A stretch of DNA of 64,000 nt from Epiperipatus broadwayi (lineage: Eukaryota > Onychophora > Udeonychophora > Euonychophora > Peripatidae): the NCBI GenBank assembly GCA_028023455.1, contig JAQFVV010000448.1, forward strand, positions 248,001-312,000. The letters run 5' to 3'. The notes beneath the pieces are model-generated. The model made no database searches, had not been told where the DNA came from, and worked only from the letters and a program-made list of their open reading frames with translations. Numbering within the stretch: the first letter of the stretch is position 1; the number at the start of each line of letters is the position of its first letter. The translations under genes were made by a program, and so were the position numbers. Below, one piece after another: positions 50,386 to 62,060 of this stretch.

Positions 50386-50905
50386 TGGAATGTGTGCATC
50401 TAGAATACACAGTAGATACCTGATTAATCCAATATAAAGGCATTAAAGATTTCATTTAAGGATATCATAAAACCAATCAATATATTCTTTAACTTTCTGA
50501 ATGTGATTCTATAGAATTGACTATTGTAAAATCACACTCTCATTGGATTGGACATGTAAATTAAATTAATAATACAAGACTTCCAGAAAGAGCATATTTA
50601 TGGTGAAAATGAGAGTGGTTTTCATAGGAGAAATAGATCTTGTCTATTTTATAAGGATTGTCTCAAAAATATTTTAAATAATCACAATGTCAATTATATC
50701 CGTTGAGAAGATATAACAGAATAGAAAACATTGGAGAACTATAATTAGATGTGGAGTTGAAGTATTTCAAAAAGTTTTCTACTGAAAAAATTAAAAGACA
50801 ACATCATAAAATATAAGTTAATAGAAAAATGGACCAGCATGTTCTATATGCAAATGTATTTGTGATAGGCAGATTGGTTTGTATAGCATTACAAAACTAA
50901 TTTCT

Positions 50906-51716
50906 CAGCAATTTTTTTATCTCTGTCTCGTTTCTTTCTTTTTTTGGACTTAGAATAACCATATTCATTTATGAGTGGCTGTTTATTAATTGTTTACTAT
51001 TATATTTATAAAAATGAAATAATATTTCATTAATTTTGATTTGAGCTGAAATAATTTATTTGAATTTTCTTTTTTGATTGGCTTTTGACGCAAAAATATG
51101 ATAACAATTAATCTTTTATAATCTACAATGGCTATTTTAATATATATTAAAATTAAACAGTGAAATTCAATTCAATCGCATGTATATAACAATGTTATCT
51201 TTCTACAAAAGAATAGTATTTTTCTTCCTTATCACATTAATAATTCACTTTTTGTCAGAATCGGTGACTGAACAGAATAATCTTTTCACCAGTAGATTTT
51301 TTATTTAAACAATTTATTTAAAAAATGGCAGGAATAGTTTAGTCACTGTCAACTTTATTTTATATTGATAACCTTTGTGTTTGGGATCACTTTTTCTTTT
51401 ACTAAAATTAATACCTATGATCAAATACTCTATATATTACACACCTACTTTATTAGCTATAGAAGAGATTTCTGTTTCAATGCATATCTAAATAGATAGT
51501 TCTAACAGAAGCTAGACCTTTTCTACTTAAACTTCCTAGTTAAAAAAAGGAAGGACAATTCGTATTTCTACTTAGTGTAAGCTTAATCCGTGACTTTATT
51601 CTTGAGTTATCTCACTTTATTAAGTAGCAAGCAGATTTAATCCACAATTAAAATATCTATATATATAACAGTAGAGCTAGACCAATCAATTTCTGAGGTA
51701 TGTCTTAAAAACTTTT
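50906..51716. other. AT-rich non-coding stretch
   Basis: Nothing recognised. Confidence 0.5.
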
Positions 51717-51818
51717 AAAATCATTTAGAAAAACCTCATGGTACAGAGATAGCATATCTACTTATCATACCTATGACCTAGGGCTCAAATCCAGGAAAAA
51801 ATAAAATTCATTTAAAAA
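51717..51818 (+). mobile_element. Short tRNA-derived SINE, copy 3 (different tRNA)
   Basis: Flanked by near-identical duplications (AAAATCATTTAGAAAAA at 51717-51733, AAAATTCATTTAAAAA at 51803-51818). The 62-nt body 51734-51795 has an A-box region (TGGTACAGAGATAGCA) and a B-box region (GGGCTCAAATCC), followed by an A-rich tail. Like the other two it has no extra body, but the tRNA origin appears different from copies 1 and 2. Confidence 0.65.
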
Positions 51819-53319
51819 GGCTTAGAATCTTTTTCCTCAGATAGATAGCCTATAGCCAACTTACATGACCATCTGCTATTTGGTCAGTAAATGATATTTA
51901 GCTATTTTTAACTACAGAATAAGAAAAATGGAAAAATCTCCAGATCTCCATCATATAGTAATGATGAACATTATCAAGCTCTCTAGATTTATAGCAGAGA
52001 TATAGTGATAGACTAATGGAGCTAAAGATTGTTGGATGAAAGCACAATTTGTTATTTCTGTAGTGAATGTTGATCTGAGAAAATAATTATTATAATTTTT
52101 TTTAACATTTTCAACCAAGACTAATAAAATTTTACAAAATAAAGTAATTTTTCATAATTGCAAATGATCAAAATTTGGATTGTTTTAATATACTCTCTAT
52201 GGCATTTACACATAAGGGGGAGTTATGATCCATTGCTGACATAAGCAAGTGAGAAACAATTTTAAATATTTCATTGAAAGAATATATAAAAGTATGCTGG
52301 ATATTTTGTTCAATTTTGCTTCTATTAACAAATAAAAGATTCAAACAAATGTTTATAGTTAAACAATTTTAGATATTTTATAGAAAGTATATGTTCCAGA
52401 TATTTTCTCTGACAAAAAAAAGCACAAGCTAAAATGTATAAGAATGAGGAAAAACAACAATAACAAAAAAAAAAACATTTAAAGTTGACACATAATGACT
52501 TAAAACAAATTTACGTCAATTAAAATATAAACTAACTATTTACATTTGAATTTTCTCTTTAATTGAGTCTTTAAACACTGGGATGACTAATTGGAAAATT
52601 GTCACAAAAATGAAGATTTATACCAGTAGTATTACTATTATTACTACATTTTTTATAAATATATTATTTAATCTCTAAAACTTCATAGATTTCCTTGACA
52701 AATGTTTTTTTTTTTGTTGTGAATTCCTCTTTTCAATTTGTTATTCTGATTAAAGAAGATGGGGGTGGTGTGGAAGAGAGTTCATGTAAGGGGAGAAATG
52801 ATTTACAAAATGTCGATAAATTTCAAAGAACCATTTTCTTATTTATAAATGGAGAAAAAATCAATTTGGAAATTTGGATTCCTGATTTCTTTCTTGTTTT
52901 AAAAAGTAAAGGGGTTAGGGACAGAGCTAGTAAATCTATTTATGATTAATTTATAAATTTACCGTGTAATCTAAATTGATTTTTATAAATTTGTATGAAT
53001 TATAAAAAAAGAATATAAGATAAAAAATAAAAAAATTTCTTGCTGTCCCATTACAAAATTTTTTTCTTTTAACTTGTTAGAAATTAGTTTCAAAATAAAC
53101 TTTGTTATTTGATTTAAAATATTTCTGAAAACAGTAGTCATGTTTTTTCTTATTTAAATGGTTGTATGTATTATTTTTTAGCTTTTTAATTAAAAACAAA
53201 ATACAAATAAATAAGTTTTTATATTAAGATTTCCCCCCAAAGCAAGCCAATTTGTTTTTATTTGGAGTGTTTGATTGGATTTGTATTGAAAAGAGGTGCA
53301 TTAGAGTCTACAAGGCAAT
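51819..53319. other. AT-rich non-coding stretch
   Basis: No gene seen. The open frame at 52695-52949 (+) has no recognisable motif. Confidence 0.5.
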
Positions 53320-53945
53320 TACCTCCCTGCTTCCTCTCTCCTTCACTTTTTAAAAATCCAATAAAAATGAAAACAATTTTTTTTTTCTCATGTGTCATAG
53401 CATCAGTCGGGAAGTGAACCCACTAACCCGGGACAATGGATTGTAAAGCAGCTGTCGCTGACCTCTCAACCATCAATGCTTGACAAATGAAAACAAAATT
53501 TTAAAGACAAAAGATGTCCAAAACAAAACTGTCATTTGTTTGAATTAGGTAATAGACAAAGTTCACCCCTCCCCTCTCACTTTTTAAATTAAAAGCCAAT
53601 AAGAAAAAATTTACATTTTTAAAAAACAATCCAAATTTCAAAACTAAATCTGTCAATCAAAATAACTTATTTGAAATAGGTATTACACACATGCAATTCA
53701 CTCATCCTGCTCTTCTCACTTTTTAAAAAGCTAACAACAAAGAAAACAAAATCATAGAACAAATCAAATCTGTCAATTACAAATCAAAACAGATTGTTTG
53801 AATTAGGAAATACTAGATGCCATTCATTCCCCCCTCTTACTTTTTAAAATGCCAATAAGAAATTTGCACAAATTTTTAAAGATTAAAATAATATCCAAAA
53901 AGAAATTCGTCAATTACAAATCAAAAGAAGAATTTTGAAATTTCA
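53320..53945. repeat. Minisatellite, four units of about 115-140 bp
   Basis: Each unit carries CTCACTTTTTAAA (at about 53343, 53577, 53715 and 53836), then CCAATAAGAAA-like, CTGTCAATTACAAATCAAA-like and TTTGAATTAGG-like words. The first unit is split by a SINE insertion (53377-53484). Units have diverged, so it is not recently expanded. Confidence 0.75.
53377..53484 (-). mobile_element. Short tRNA-derived SINE, copy 2, inside minisatellite
   Basis: On the minus strand it reads GCATTGATGGTTGAGAGGTC... to CTGATGCTATGACAC and then poly(A), seen as poly(T) at 53377-53386. Target duplications AAATGAAAACAA are exact (53365-53376 and 53485-53496). The tRNA-like part is 53400-53479. It shares head, B-box region and 3' word with copy 1 at 42331-42431, so they are one family. 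Confidence 0.82.
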
Positions 53946-55497
53946 ATTTTGTAAGCCGATATTAGGTGTATTATGGAGAATGATGAGAAATCCAAAGAAA
54001 CCTTGAAAATTGACTTATTGGAAATTGAAAAAATATTTTTAAAAGTTCGCCAAAAAAAATCAATCAATGAAAACTAATAATAGGTTTTAGATTACACAGT
54101 GAATTTATCAATTAAGTCATAGTAGATACTATGATAAATTATCATTTTTGTAAATAAATCTTCAAATGATTGATTAGTCAGCCCAGTATTATTTCATGAT
54201 ATCAAAGCAGAGTTAATAAAAAATAAAAGTGGAAATGTAGATAGCCAATTAGATTGCCAAATAATTTTTCTTTATAAAAAGTCAGAATTGTAGTTGAAAT
54301 AAATAATTTGTGAGATTTTTTTAAAATTCAAGTTAAAAAAATGTCACAGAGGAAATTAATTCAGTAATTTTGAAAAATGTATTAACAACAATGGAGAGTC
54401 ATAAACATAATCTTATATAAATGTAGGCTGTTCTGCTTCTAAAATACAAGACTGTCAATAATAGATCTAAAAAATATTTATAGTACATTAAATTACAAAG
54501 AAAAAAAACATGACCTTAAGGACTTAAATGTCATTGCAAAACAATATTAATTTCTGAATATTTAATGAGGCTATTGTAGGCTATAAATTAATATAAATTT
54601 TATGTAAATAGTGTGATAAAAGAAAAAAGAGGTGCAAACTGCATTAAAATAAAATATGTTATCAGAAAAATTCTTTGCTATTATAATTTTGAGAGCGATT
54701 AATTAAAATACAAGTTTAAGATTTCTAGAGATTTCCTGTGTAGTTTCATGTTGATAAAATTCTTTTATTTTATTGTTAGTAATAAAATAATTTATAGAAA
54801 TTATTTTTGAAAATGTCTAAAACATAACTGGATAATGCATTAGTGACAATGAAAATCCATCCAATAATATAATTTATCTTTTAAAAGTTCATCAAAAAAA
54901 CCTAACTTGAAATATACCATGAATGACATAAAATGTGAAATGATGTTGAATATGAAATTATTTATCATGTAATAATATATTCAAAACAAAGAAAGACAAA
55001 TTCCACACATATGTTAAAATTTTTCAAAATCATTATATTATGAGAATGTAATCATCTACATCTTCAAGCACTAGAAATATTACTGGAATATCTATCGTCT
55101 CTACTCTTAAAAATGGCTGTGTAAAAAAAGTTTGAAATTAACTAACTGACAACTCTTTCATTTCTCTGTGAGTTCTTAGAAAAATGAGCAAAACAAATTT
55201 GTAATTTCATTTAATACATTGTCTTAACATATTATTTATATCATAATAAAACAAGTATGTGCTGATAAACAATATACATAAGCCAGCTCAATAAGTTACT
55301 GCTTTTAAAACCACCAATATATCACTTTTTTTCTAACATATCTAAAAAGTTCAATTATCAATTGAATTCAAATGGGTGCATGTGATGAATTCTGATTCCT
55401 TTTCTATATTTACAATAATAAAAAAATGAAATTATGGTATCATTTCTAGAAGGTTGTAAAGTTATCAAACAAGATAACAGTTAACAATGAAGGACAG
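53946..55497. other. AT-rich non-coding stretch
   Basis: Nothing recognised. Confidence 0.5.
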
Positions 55498-56431
55498 GGC
55501 ATAAGAATCTCTTGATTGTAAACCTTGGCACCTATTTGATGATGAGCTTTTATTTAATTATATACAACTGCAGATCATTTATATAACGATTTTAATCATA
55601 CTTAAATTATTGAAAAATGACAGTGTAATAAATTTGTTATGGGAACAAAAATGAAGGACAACCCAGATTTACAGAACTTGCAGAAAAAAGAAAAATTGAG
55701 AAAAGTGCTAGACAGAAATATACAAGTAAACATCCCAATAAAAATACTGAAGAATTATATTATAACTAACAGAAAATATGTGTTTCAAGATGATAATGTA
55801 CTTAATAAATTCAACATAGGAAATGGTATTAAAACAAAGACAGTATTACAGTTGATATTTCTAAACTTCAGAAACACTTCAATGAATTTAACTAAAACAC
55901 ACAAATTGTTTTAAAATATTAATAGATTTCAAAGCTGGCTCATATTCGAATGAAATCAAAAAATATATACCAAATATTCTATTAATTAGGTATACAAAAA
56001 ATAACAATTTTTCCATTAATTTTTAATTGAAATAAGACAATATAGGAAAAGCAAAAAAAAAAAAAATTGAAAATATTTAAAAATGATCCATTGGACATCT
56101 GGAATTCTGTAAATAGATTGAAAAAGAATTAATGATGATATAGGAAAAATAATAATTATAAAATGGGCAAAGAAAGTTTCAGAAGAAACCAAAAGTATAA
56201 AACATCATCATGGTATTAGAAAAAAAGTTGATTCAGTTATAAACAAATGACACTATAACTAAAATGAAAGATAAAACTAGAAAATTATGTAGAAAAATTT
56301 GCAAAAAACTTTAAGATAATAAAGCTTAAAAACAAAAATAAATAATTATGACAATATCTTTTGAAATTACAAATATTTTAAAAAGTTGAAACATACAATT
56401 AAATCTATAAGCTCCTGGAAATGATGGAATG

Positions 56432-57557
56432 GTAGTGTTCTGTTCTATCATGTCAGCCACTTGATAGTGCTATTTCTACCTAAATTGCTAGAAATATGCC
56501 ATTTTTGCAGCCAGTCCATTTACTCAGTTGCTGGCTACAACTGTGATTTTTTCCATGCTAAAAGTACAGAAAAATGCCTTCATTGGCTGCCATAGTTGTT
56601 TGTGTTATGTACTTTATCGTAATGCTGTTTTGTCTATTTTCGCTACAATATCGTGTGGTGTGTTGACTGCATCGTGTACAAATAATTTAACTTTTCAGGG
56701 CCAACTTTTTTTTTCATGTGAACTGACCTATTGGTACATTTTAACAGTTTTAACAGTGTCATCACTGTTCCATCAGGACTGTGTAACCATCATAAATTAG
56801 ATTTTAGGGTGTGCCACAGCACTATTTCGAAAATCCCGATGAAAGTAACGTATCGTGAGAAATCATCCGAGGCAAGGAAGATGACTGCTTCGAACTCTGA
56901 AAATTGGCAATTTCCAGACACCAGAGTCGGATTTCATTTTAATAGTTTGTTATAATTACTAACTTTAGTGGGTAAATTGCAATCTAATTTACTTTTCCCT
57001 TCAAAATCCAGTGTCTGATTAATTACTGTCCAAAATAGAGTAAAATTTACTTTTATTTTTTATTAAAAAAGTACTGTAACTTTTCTAATCCCACACACAC
57101 CCAAAGAAGCCTGTCTCTGATTAATTATTGTCCAAATAAGTCTCCACTATATTTACTATTGTTTGTTATTAAAAAAGTAATGTAATTTTTTCTATACACA
57201 CACACACACAAAAAAATGCCACTCTGATTAATTACTGTCCCAAAAAGATCAAAGTCGGCTTCCATTGTAAAATTTTGTTTGAATTACTGTCCGAAAAAGT
57301 CTCTAATGTACTAGTATTTCCTATTCGAAAGTAACAATTTTTTATCAATACACACACACATACACATAAAAGCCAGTCTCTGATTAATTACTGTCCCAAA
57401 AAGTCCAAAAAGTCAGCTTACATTTTTATATTTTGTTTGAATTTTTTAATTTTATGGAAATCGTAGTTCTATAGAATTGCTGGCCTGGGGATGTTATATC
57501 AATGTGTTTTTGCTTAGAACACCATCAAGTGGCTGACACAATAGATCAGAACCCTAC
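56432..57557. mobile_element. Non-autonomous DNA transposon with internal minisatellite
   Basis: Terminal inverted repeats of about 42 bp (56432-56473 and 57516-57557) share GTAG..GTTCTG..TCTAT..TGTCAGCCACTTGAT. Flanking TGATGGAATG (56422-56431) and TGATTGAATT (57558-57567) match at eight of ten, and both copy the RTE target. An 8-10 bp duplication suits hAT or Mutator-like elements. No transposase is encoded; the open frames 56528-56800 and 56731-56955 have no motif. The right half is a minisatellite (57000-57430). Confidence 0.75.
57000..57430 (+). repeat. Internal minisatellite with CA runs
   Basis: The word CTGATTAATTACTGTCC (or a close variant) recurs at about 57016, 57117, 57224 and 57382, with a shorter copy near 57280. 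Units are about 100-110 bp and most include a CACACA run (e.g. 57194-57210). Confidence 0.8.
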
Positions 57558-58080
57558 TGATTGAATTGTTAGATATATTTAAAAGAATATTTAATTATTT
57601 GATATATAACTTTATAACCAAGTATTTAAATAATAAAAATATGCCAAATTATTAAAATAATGCAATACTCATATTTATATTTAAAAAAGGTGAAAAAGAA
57701 GATATTAGAAATTACGGACCTATAACATTCTACCTTTAGACTTGTGTACAAATAATTTGGATTTAAACTAATTACAAAAATATGTTGGATTAAAAATAAT
57801 TATAGCATCTTAGAATACATTCAAGTATTATAAAAAATTATGGAAAAGACCAATAAATATACTTTGGATTTGCAGATTATAAATTAGCATTTGGTATTAT
57901 AAGCATTTTGATGGTAATCATTAAGACATTGACTTAGAATAGAATCAATTTCAAAAAATATTTATGAAAATGCAACCAGACTCTATGGTGATGTAATGAA
58001 AATTAAACATTAATAAAATATTTGACAAAGTGATCCCATCTCTGCAATTCTTACTGACAATTTTATGGGAAGCATTTTAT

Positions 58081-60649
58081 TAATTATAATAATCTGGGCA
58101 ATAAAAATTTACAAAATTTAAACACAAAAAACTTACTTGCACAGTTTATTTAAAACAATAATATATATATAAACAGTTTTCTGAGTTTTTTATTTTTAAT
58201 ATTTTGTTTTTAGTGAGTGTTTTGTGGTTTATATATCATCCATATTATTACAACAAATATTTAGTTTTACTTGATGTAAATAAATTATATTTTTTAAAAT
58301 AGAATTTTATAATTACACTTTTTTAAATCTTAATGTATAATCTGACAATTTTAATAATTTTTTTTTCCAACTGATATATTAAGTTGTTAATTAATATATT
58401 TATATAACTCAATATTTTATAGTACAATACAAATTCCATGTTATTTTATCATAATGTATTTTTCAAGGTAACTATTTGTTTAAAAAACAATTTAATCTTT
58501 ATCAACTAAATATACAGTATGTGAATAATAAATATCCAAATTTTTGAGAGTTCTAATTTCAACTATTTTTAGTGTAAAAGTCTAGCTTAGCTTGTGAAGA
58601 ATGAAAAAAAAATGTTAATGTAAAAATTATATACATACAAAAAATTAATACCAGTTAATAAATAATCTATTTATATATCACTTGACTACATATCTAATAT
58701 AAAGGGAATAAACCTCCAGACATGACCAGAAGTTTATTCCTTTCTTTATATTAACCCCAGTTAAAACACTCAAAGATTATAAATTATATTCTTTTGATTG
58801 GACTGCCTGTAAAGACTTCATATATTTTGAGATTTAACATAGTTTGATATTCTTTTAAACAAGTTCAAGTGATTGCATCATTCTCAAGTATAAAATGAAG
58901 ATAAACTTAAATACAAAAAACATACTAACATAGTAAAACATGTGTTACATGGTGCACAATAACATAGTATGTGTGTGCACAAATATAAAGTTGGAAGGAA
59001 ACATAGAAATAGACCAGACAACAAAATTTTTGTAGATATTTTCATTTCCCTGTAATAAAAAAACATAGTAAAGGGTTAAATAATTCCAAATTTGATAAAA
59101 AAAATTTATTAAAAAATAGTTAAAAAGATCTAATAAATGTTTTTGTTGAATTGATTTTGAAATTAAAAGCATGTTAAACTGATAATTATAAAATTTCTAT
59201 CTATTAGAAATATTTTTTAAGTGAAAAATTGTAGATCATACTTTTAATAAAATTTCAAAGTTTCTTTTGAAAGGATTAAAATTGTTTTTAATCAAGATAA
59301 GAAAAAAACAGTTTTTAATTAATGTGTTTTTGTCACCCCAGCTGATATGAGTTGATAAAAATATCAGACTAGTTTGGCTAGTAATTTTTTTGAGATAGTT
59401 GGCAGTAATAAGCTGTCCAGAAAAGTTGTCTAACAGTTGGTGTTTGGAGAGATATTTAGAGCTCCCATGAAGATCTAAAGGAAGGCAAAAGGACATCAGA
59501 TACTCTATAGTTCATTATGGAGGAGTTTTGAAGCCAGATACAGCTTTCTGTATTCATTAACCTGCATAAATGTGGAAAGACAGCTTGCTGGCCTGAAGCC
59601 TATCAAATTCTAGATAGAAGGAAGATCAATGCCAACCATACCTGAATTATACTTTTCCTGATGTGACTATAAACCAATCTCACCAAGACCAGCTTACCAA
59701 GAAAACCTCAGCTTGCTGAAGAAGTAATTATATGAATGCTGATGCATTTATATGCAGAGAAGCACATATAAATGTATTTATACAAAGTTCAGCTAGTAAG
59801 TAGATATATTGAGACTGCTATTTTTAAATAATTTCTTTGGTATAGAATGACATTTTAAAAGTTACAGCTATATATAGAATATTATTTAATTGCCTGACTC
59901 ATAAAAAAACGAGAAGATTTGACGTCACTCTAAATCGGCTACTTTTTATCCCACGTATACATATTATATGTCATTGAAAAGAAAATCAAAAGTTCTGTAA
60001 GATGGTGCCCTCTTCAGAATTATTTTACAAGTAAAAAATCAATAAAAATGACCATATATGTCAAACAAAACCAAAGCACCGCCTTCTCACCACCTTTTCT
60101 TGAATCTTATTGGCTGTCAAACTTCTGTCAAAAAGGAAAATAGCTGCCAAAAAGTAAAAAGTTACATTCGTTTTGTGTTTTATTTCGAAAATGATAAACG
60201 AATGTTTACAACATTTTAAACAATATTTGAATTGAATTACAAATTATTATTGATAAAATAATACTAAAAATCAAACTATTTTAGAAAAATAGTTAAGATG
60301 TTATCAAGAATTATTTATTTATTGCTACTGTAATGGGCACATACATACGTTACATTAATTTTTTATTAGTAAACATAAAAAAAAAAAGTTCACCAATAAA
60401 AATTTCTTTTTTAAGAATTAAAAACTGAAAATTAAGTAATCATCTTAAACTCGCATATATATAAAATCACACAGATAAAATATTTATTAAAATAAAACTT
60501 TATTAAAAAAAAGAGTAGTTTAAAACTAAATTTTCAGAAAAGATTTAGAGATAAAAATATATGTTTAAGTTTGAAAACAAATTAATTAATCTTTTGTAAA
60601 ATGGAAATGATTATTTTAATTAGTAAACTAGCCTTTGGGCATTTAAATG
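58081..60649. other. AT-rich non-coding stretch
   Basis: No gene recognised. 59500-59730 and 59920-60180 are of more mixed composition; the latter contains ATTGGCTG (an inverted CCAAT-like word) but nothing that supports a promoter call. Open frames at 58884-59496 (-) look like chance. Confidence 0.45.
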
Positions 60650-62060
60650 TATAAGCATCGGTCAGATAGGAAAACAATAGAAACTTTTAGCAAATGAAAG
60701 AAATCCATCGGGAAATCGGACCTCAACGAAAAGGTTTTCACCATCATGATGTAATGTTGAGTTAATCCACAAAATTATTATAAAAGGAAAGGTTTGAAAA
60801 TAAAAGAGTTAGTTGGTTTTTACAAGTGGACAGATATGTGTTAGCGCGGAGTTGAAGGAGAAGGGATTGAAAAGACGCATTCTTCAATCCCTTCAGTTCT
60901 GCTAGGAAGAAAGAGAAATAAACTATCGTTTTCTACATTGAGGACCAGTTGGAGTAAAAAACCTCCGGATGAATAAAACAGCCAACAGAATACCAATCTT
61001 TTTTGGATGGCATGGGAATTCACGTTCAAATGGCAAGCAACAGATAAAGATGAACTGTTTAAAACCGTAAGAACTTTATAATTAATGAGCATTAAATTAA
61101 AAACTTTCCGTATTTAAATAATACAAATAGAATCCTATCTGACCAACGTTAGTTATTAATTAGTTATAATTTTATTTAATGTATTTCTTTTGTAAAATCA
61201 ATTCCATTTATTTATTTGTTCTTTAAGTTTTATTATGATTTCTGTTTTTCATTAAACTAGTTATATAAATATTAAAATTAAGTCGGGCGTGAATGGCTAT
61301 ATAGATTTGTAAAGTTATATTAGGGGAGGGTAATCTTAGGTTATTCGTTTCGTAATTGAATTAGGTCAATGGATTGGATATATTGGTGTAATTAGTAGAC
61401 GTAGTACGAGATTCGCTATGGGCAGAATTGCTATTATACGCCGCACACTTCCATTTTGCCTATGGAAGGGATTATAAGATGTAGAACGCTGTTCCTTTCG
61501 ATGGAGTTTTTTTATATTGCTTTTCTTGTCTGATAGATGTAATATTCCTATCTGACGAGAAGCAGTTTCTTCACTTAACCTAATTGTGCTGCCGTATTCG
61601 TATTACATTGAACACATCGATATATCAGATAGATTGAAGTTTGGTTTGACTGTGAACCTTTGGCCTAAGGTTAAACAAGGATTGAATATTTTCTTTTCAA
61701 ATGCAAATCTATGTAGTCCATTCATACTCGACACCCATAAATAAAATTGCATTAAATTTAAGTTGGGTATAGACGCTTGCATGGGTTCATTACCAGTTAA
61801 TTATGTTTTTGGTTTTCATAAGTGATCAAAATATATAGACATTCAGTAAATACTGATACCTTATGGTGAGTATCTAAGATGTATTTATTCGGATGTCTTT
61901 TAAGTTATTGGTGTTAATGCGGTGTCTTATGATGAACACCATTGGGTTTCTTGTATTCCCTATGCAATTGACGGTATCAATGATTTTGTATTTTGATCGT
62001 TTGTTTACTTTGAAATGTTTTTAACCATGTAATCTATGTAACCGATCTATACTCAACATT
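60650..62060. other. CpG-retaining region, possible gene end
   Basis: About 30 CpG dinucleotides fall in the first 1.3 kb, several times the density of the rest of the window. In a methylated genome that indicates an unmethylated region such as a promoter or first exon. No exon could be read: the open frame 60841-61092 (-) has no recognised domain. I propose only that this is the likeliest place for host transcription signals. Confidence 0.35.

Larger units (their letters stand above)
49165..50465. other. Insertion into LINE-B with a pair of direct repeats
   Basis: LINE-B coding sequence stops near 49165 and resumes near 50470. Inside, 49715-49945 and 50155-50385 are direct repeats of about 220 bp sharing GTGCTATACAATGAA, GTGTGCAGCTGAACTGGAC and GTCAAGGTGTTTAGAAAAC, 440 bp apart. 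The sequence between includes TTATTGGTGCAGTCAC, which could be a primer-binding site after an LTR, and purine-rich words precede each repeat. A small LTR-type element (TRIM) or a simple tandem duplication would both fit. Confidence 0.5.
46550..50905 (+). mobile_element. Jockey/CR1-like LINE with 5' inversion (LINE-B), interrupted twice
   Basis: The 3' half reads on the plus strand from about 47893 to 50905, the 5' half on the minus strand from about 47855 down to 46551. The inverted part ends at a point in the RT (STRDM codons at 46551-46565) and the direct part resumes a few codons later in the same protein order (then FIDMVKTFDSVN at 47932). This is the structure left by twin priming during LINE insertion. 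It is split by a retrocopy (48079-48560) and by other DNA (about 49165-50465). A C-terminal C2H2-like finger (CSICKCICDRQIGLYS, about 50840-50890) is recognisable. Clade assignment is approximate. Confidence 0.75.
47893..50905 (+). pseudogene. LINE-B reverse transcriptase C-terminal part (direct half)
   Basis: FAFIDMVKTFDSVN (47929 on) is RT block A with its Asp. After an interruption at 48079-48560, 48640-48960 gives motifs of the block C to thumb region, including LDGYQLENINEFK and KNVDLNNDILQRVQ. Near 49030-49130 more of the thumb (YYMKVRFGY) is seen, then the LINE is interrupted. At about 50480 it resumes with ECDSIELTIVKSHSHWIGHV and NNTRLPERAYLW, ending in a Cys/His finger (CSICKCICDRQIGLYS). 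The catalytic ADD block itself is not readable. Many stops are present, so the copy is old. Confidence 0.72.
55498..58080 (+). mobile_element. RTE LINE relic, copy F, split by another transposon
   Basis: The only plus-strand copy of this family. Sequence from the leader/start block (ATTTGATGATGAGC, ACAACTGCAGATCA) through the endonuclease and linker (55639-55914: TNRKYVFQD, DNVLNKFN) and on to RT (about 57690-57960, KKGEKEDIRNYGP-like and block A region) is recognisable but heavily mutated. Several internal deletions are present. The element is interrupted at codons for GNDGI by the transposon 56432-57557. Confidence 0.78.

Noticed and set aside
60841-61092. Protein-coding exon on the minus strand
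   Set aside because: The frame lies in the CpG-retaining block but shows no recognised domain; kept only as a place to check.
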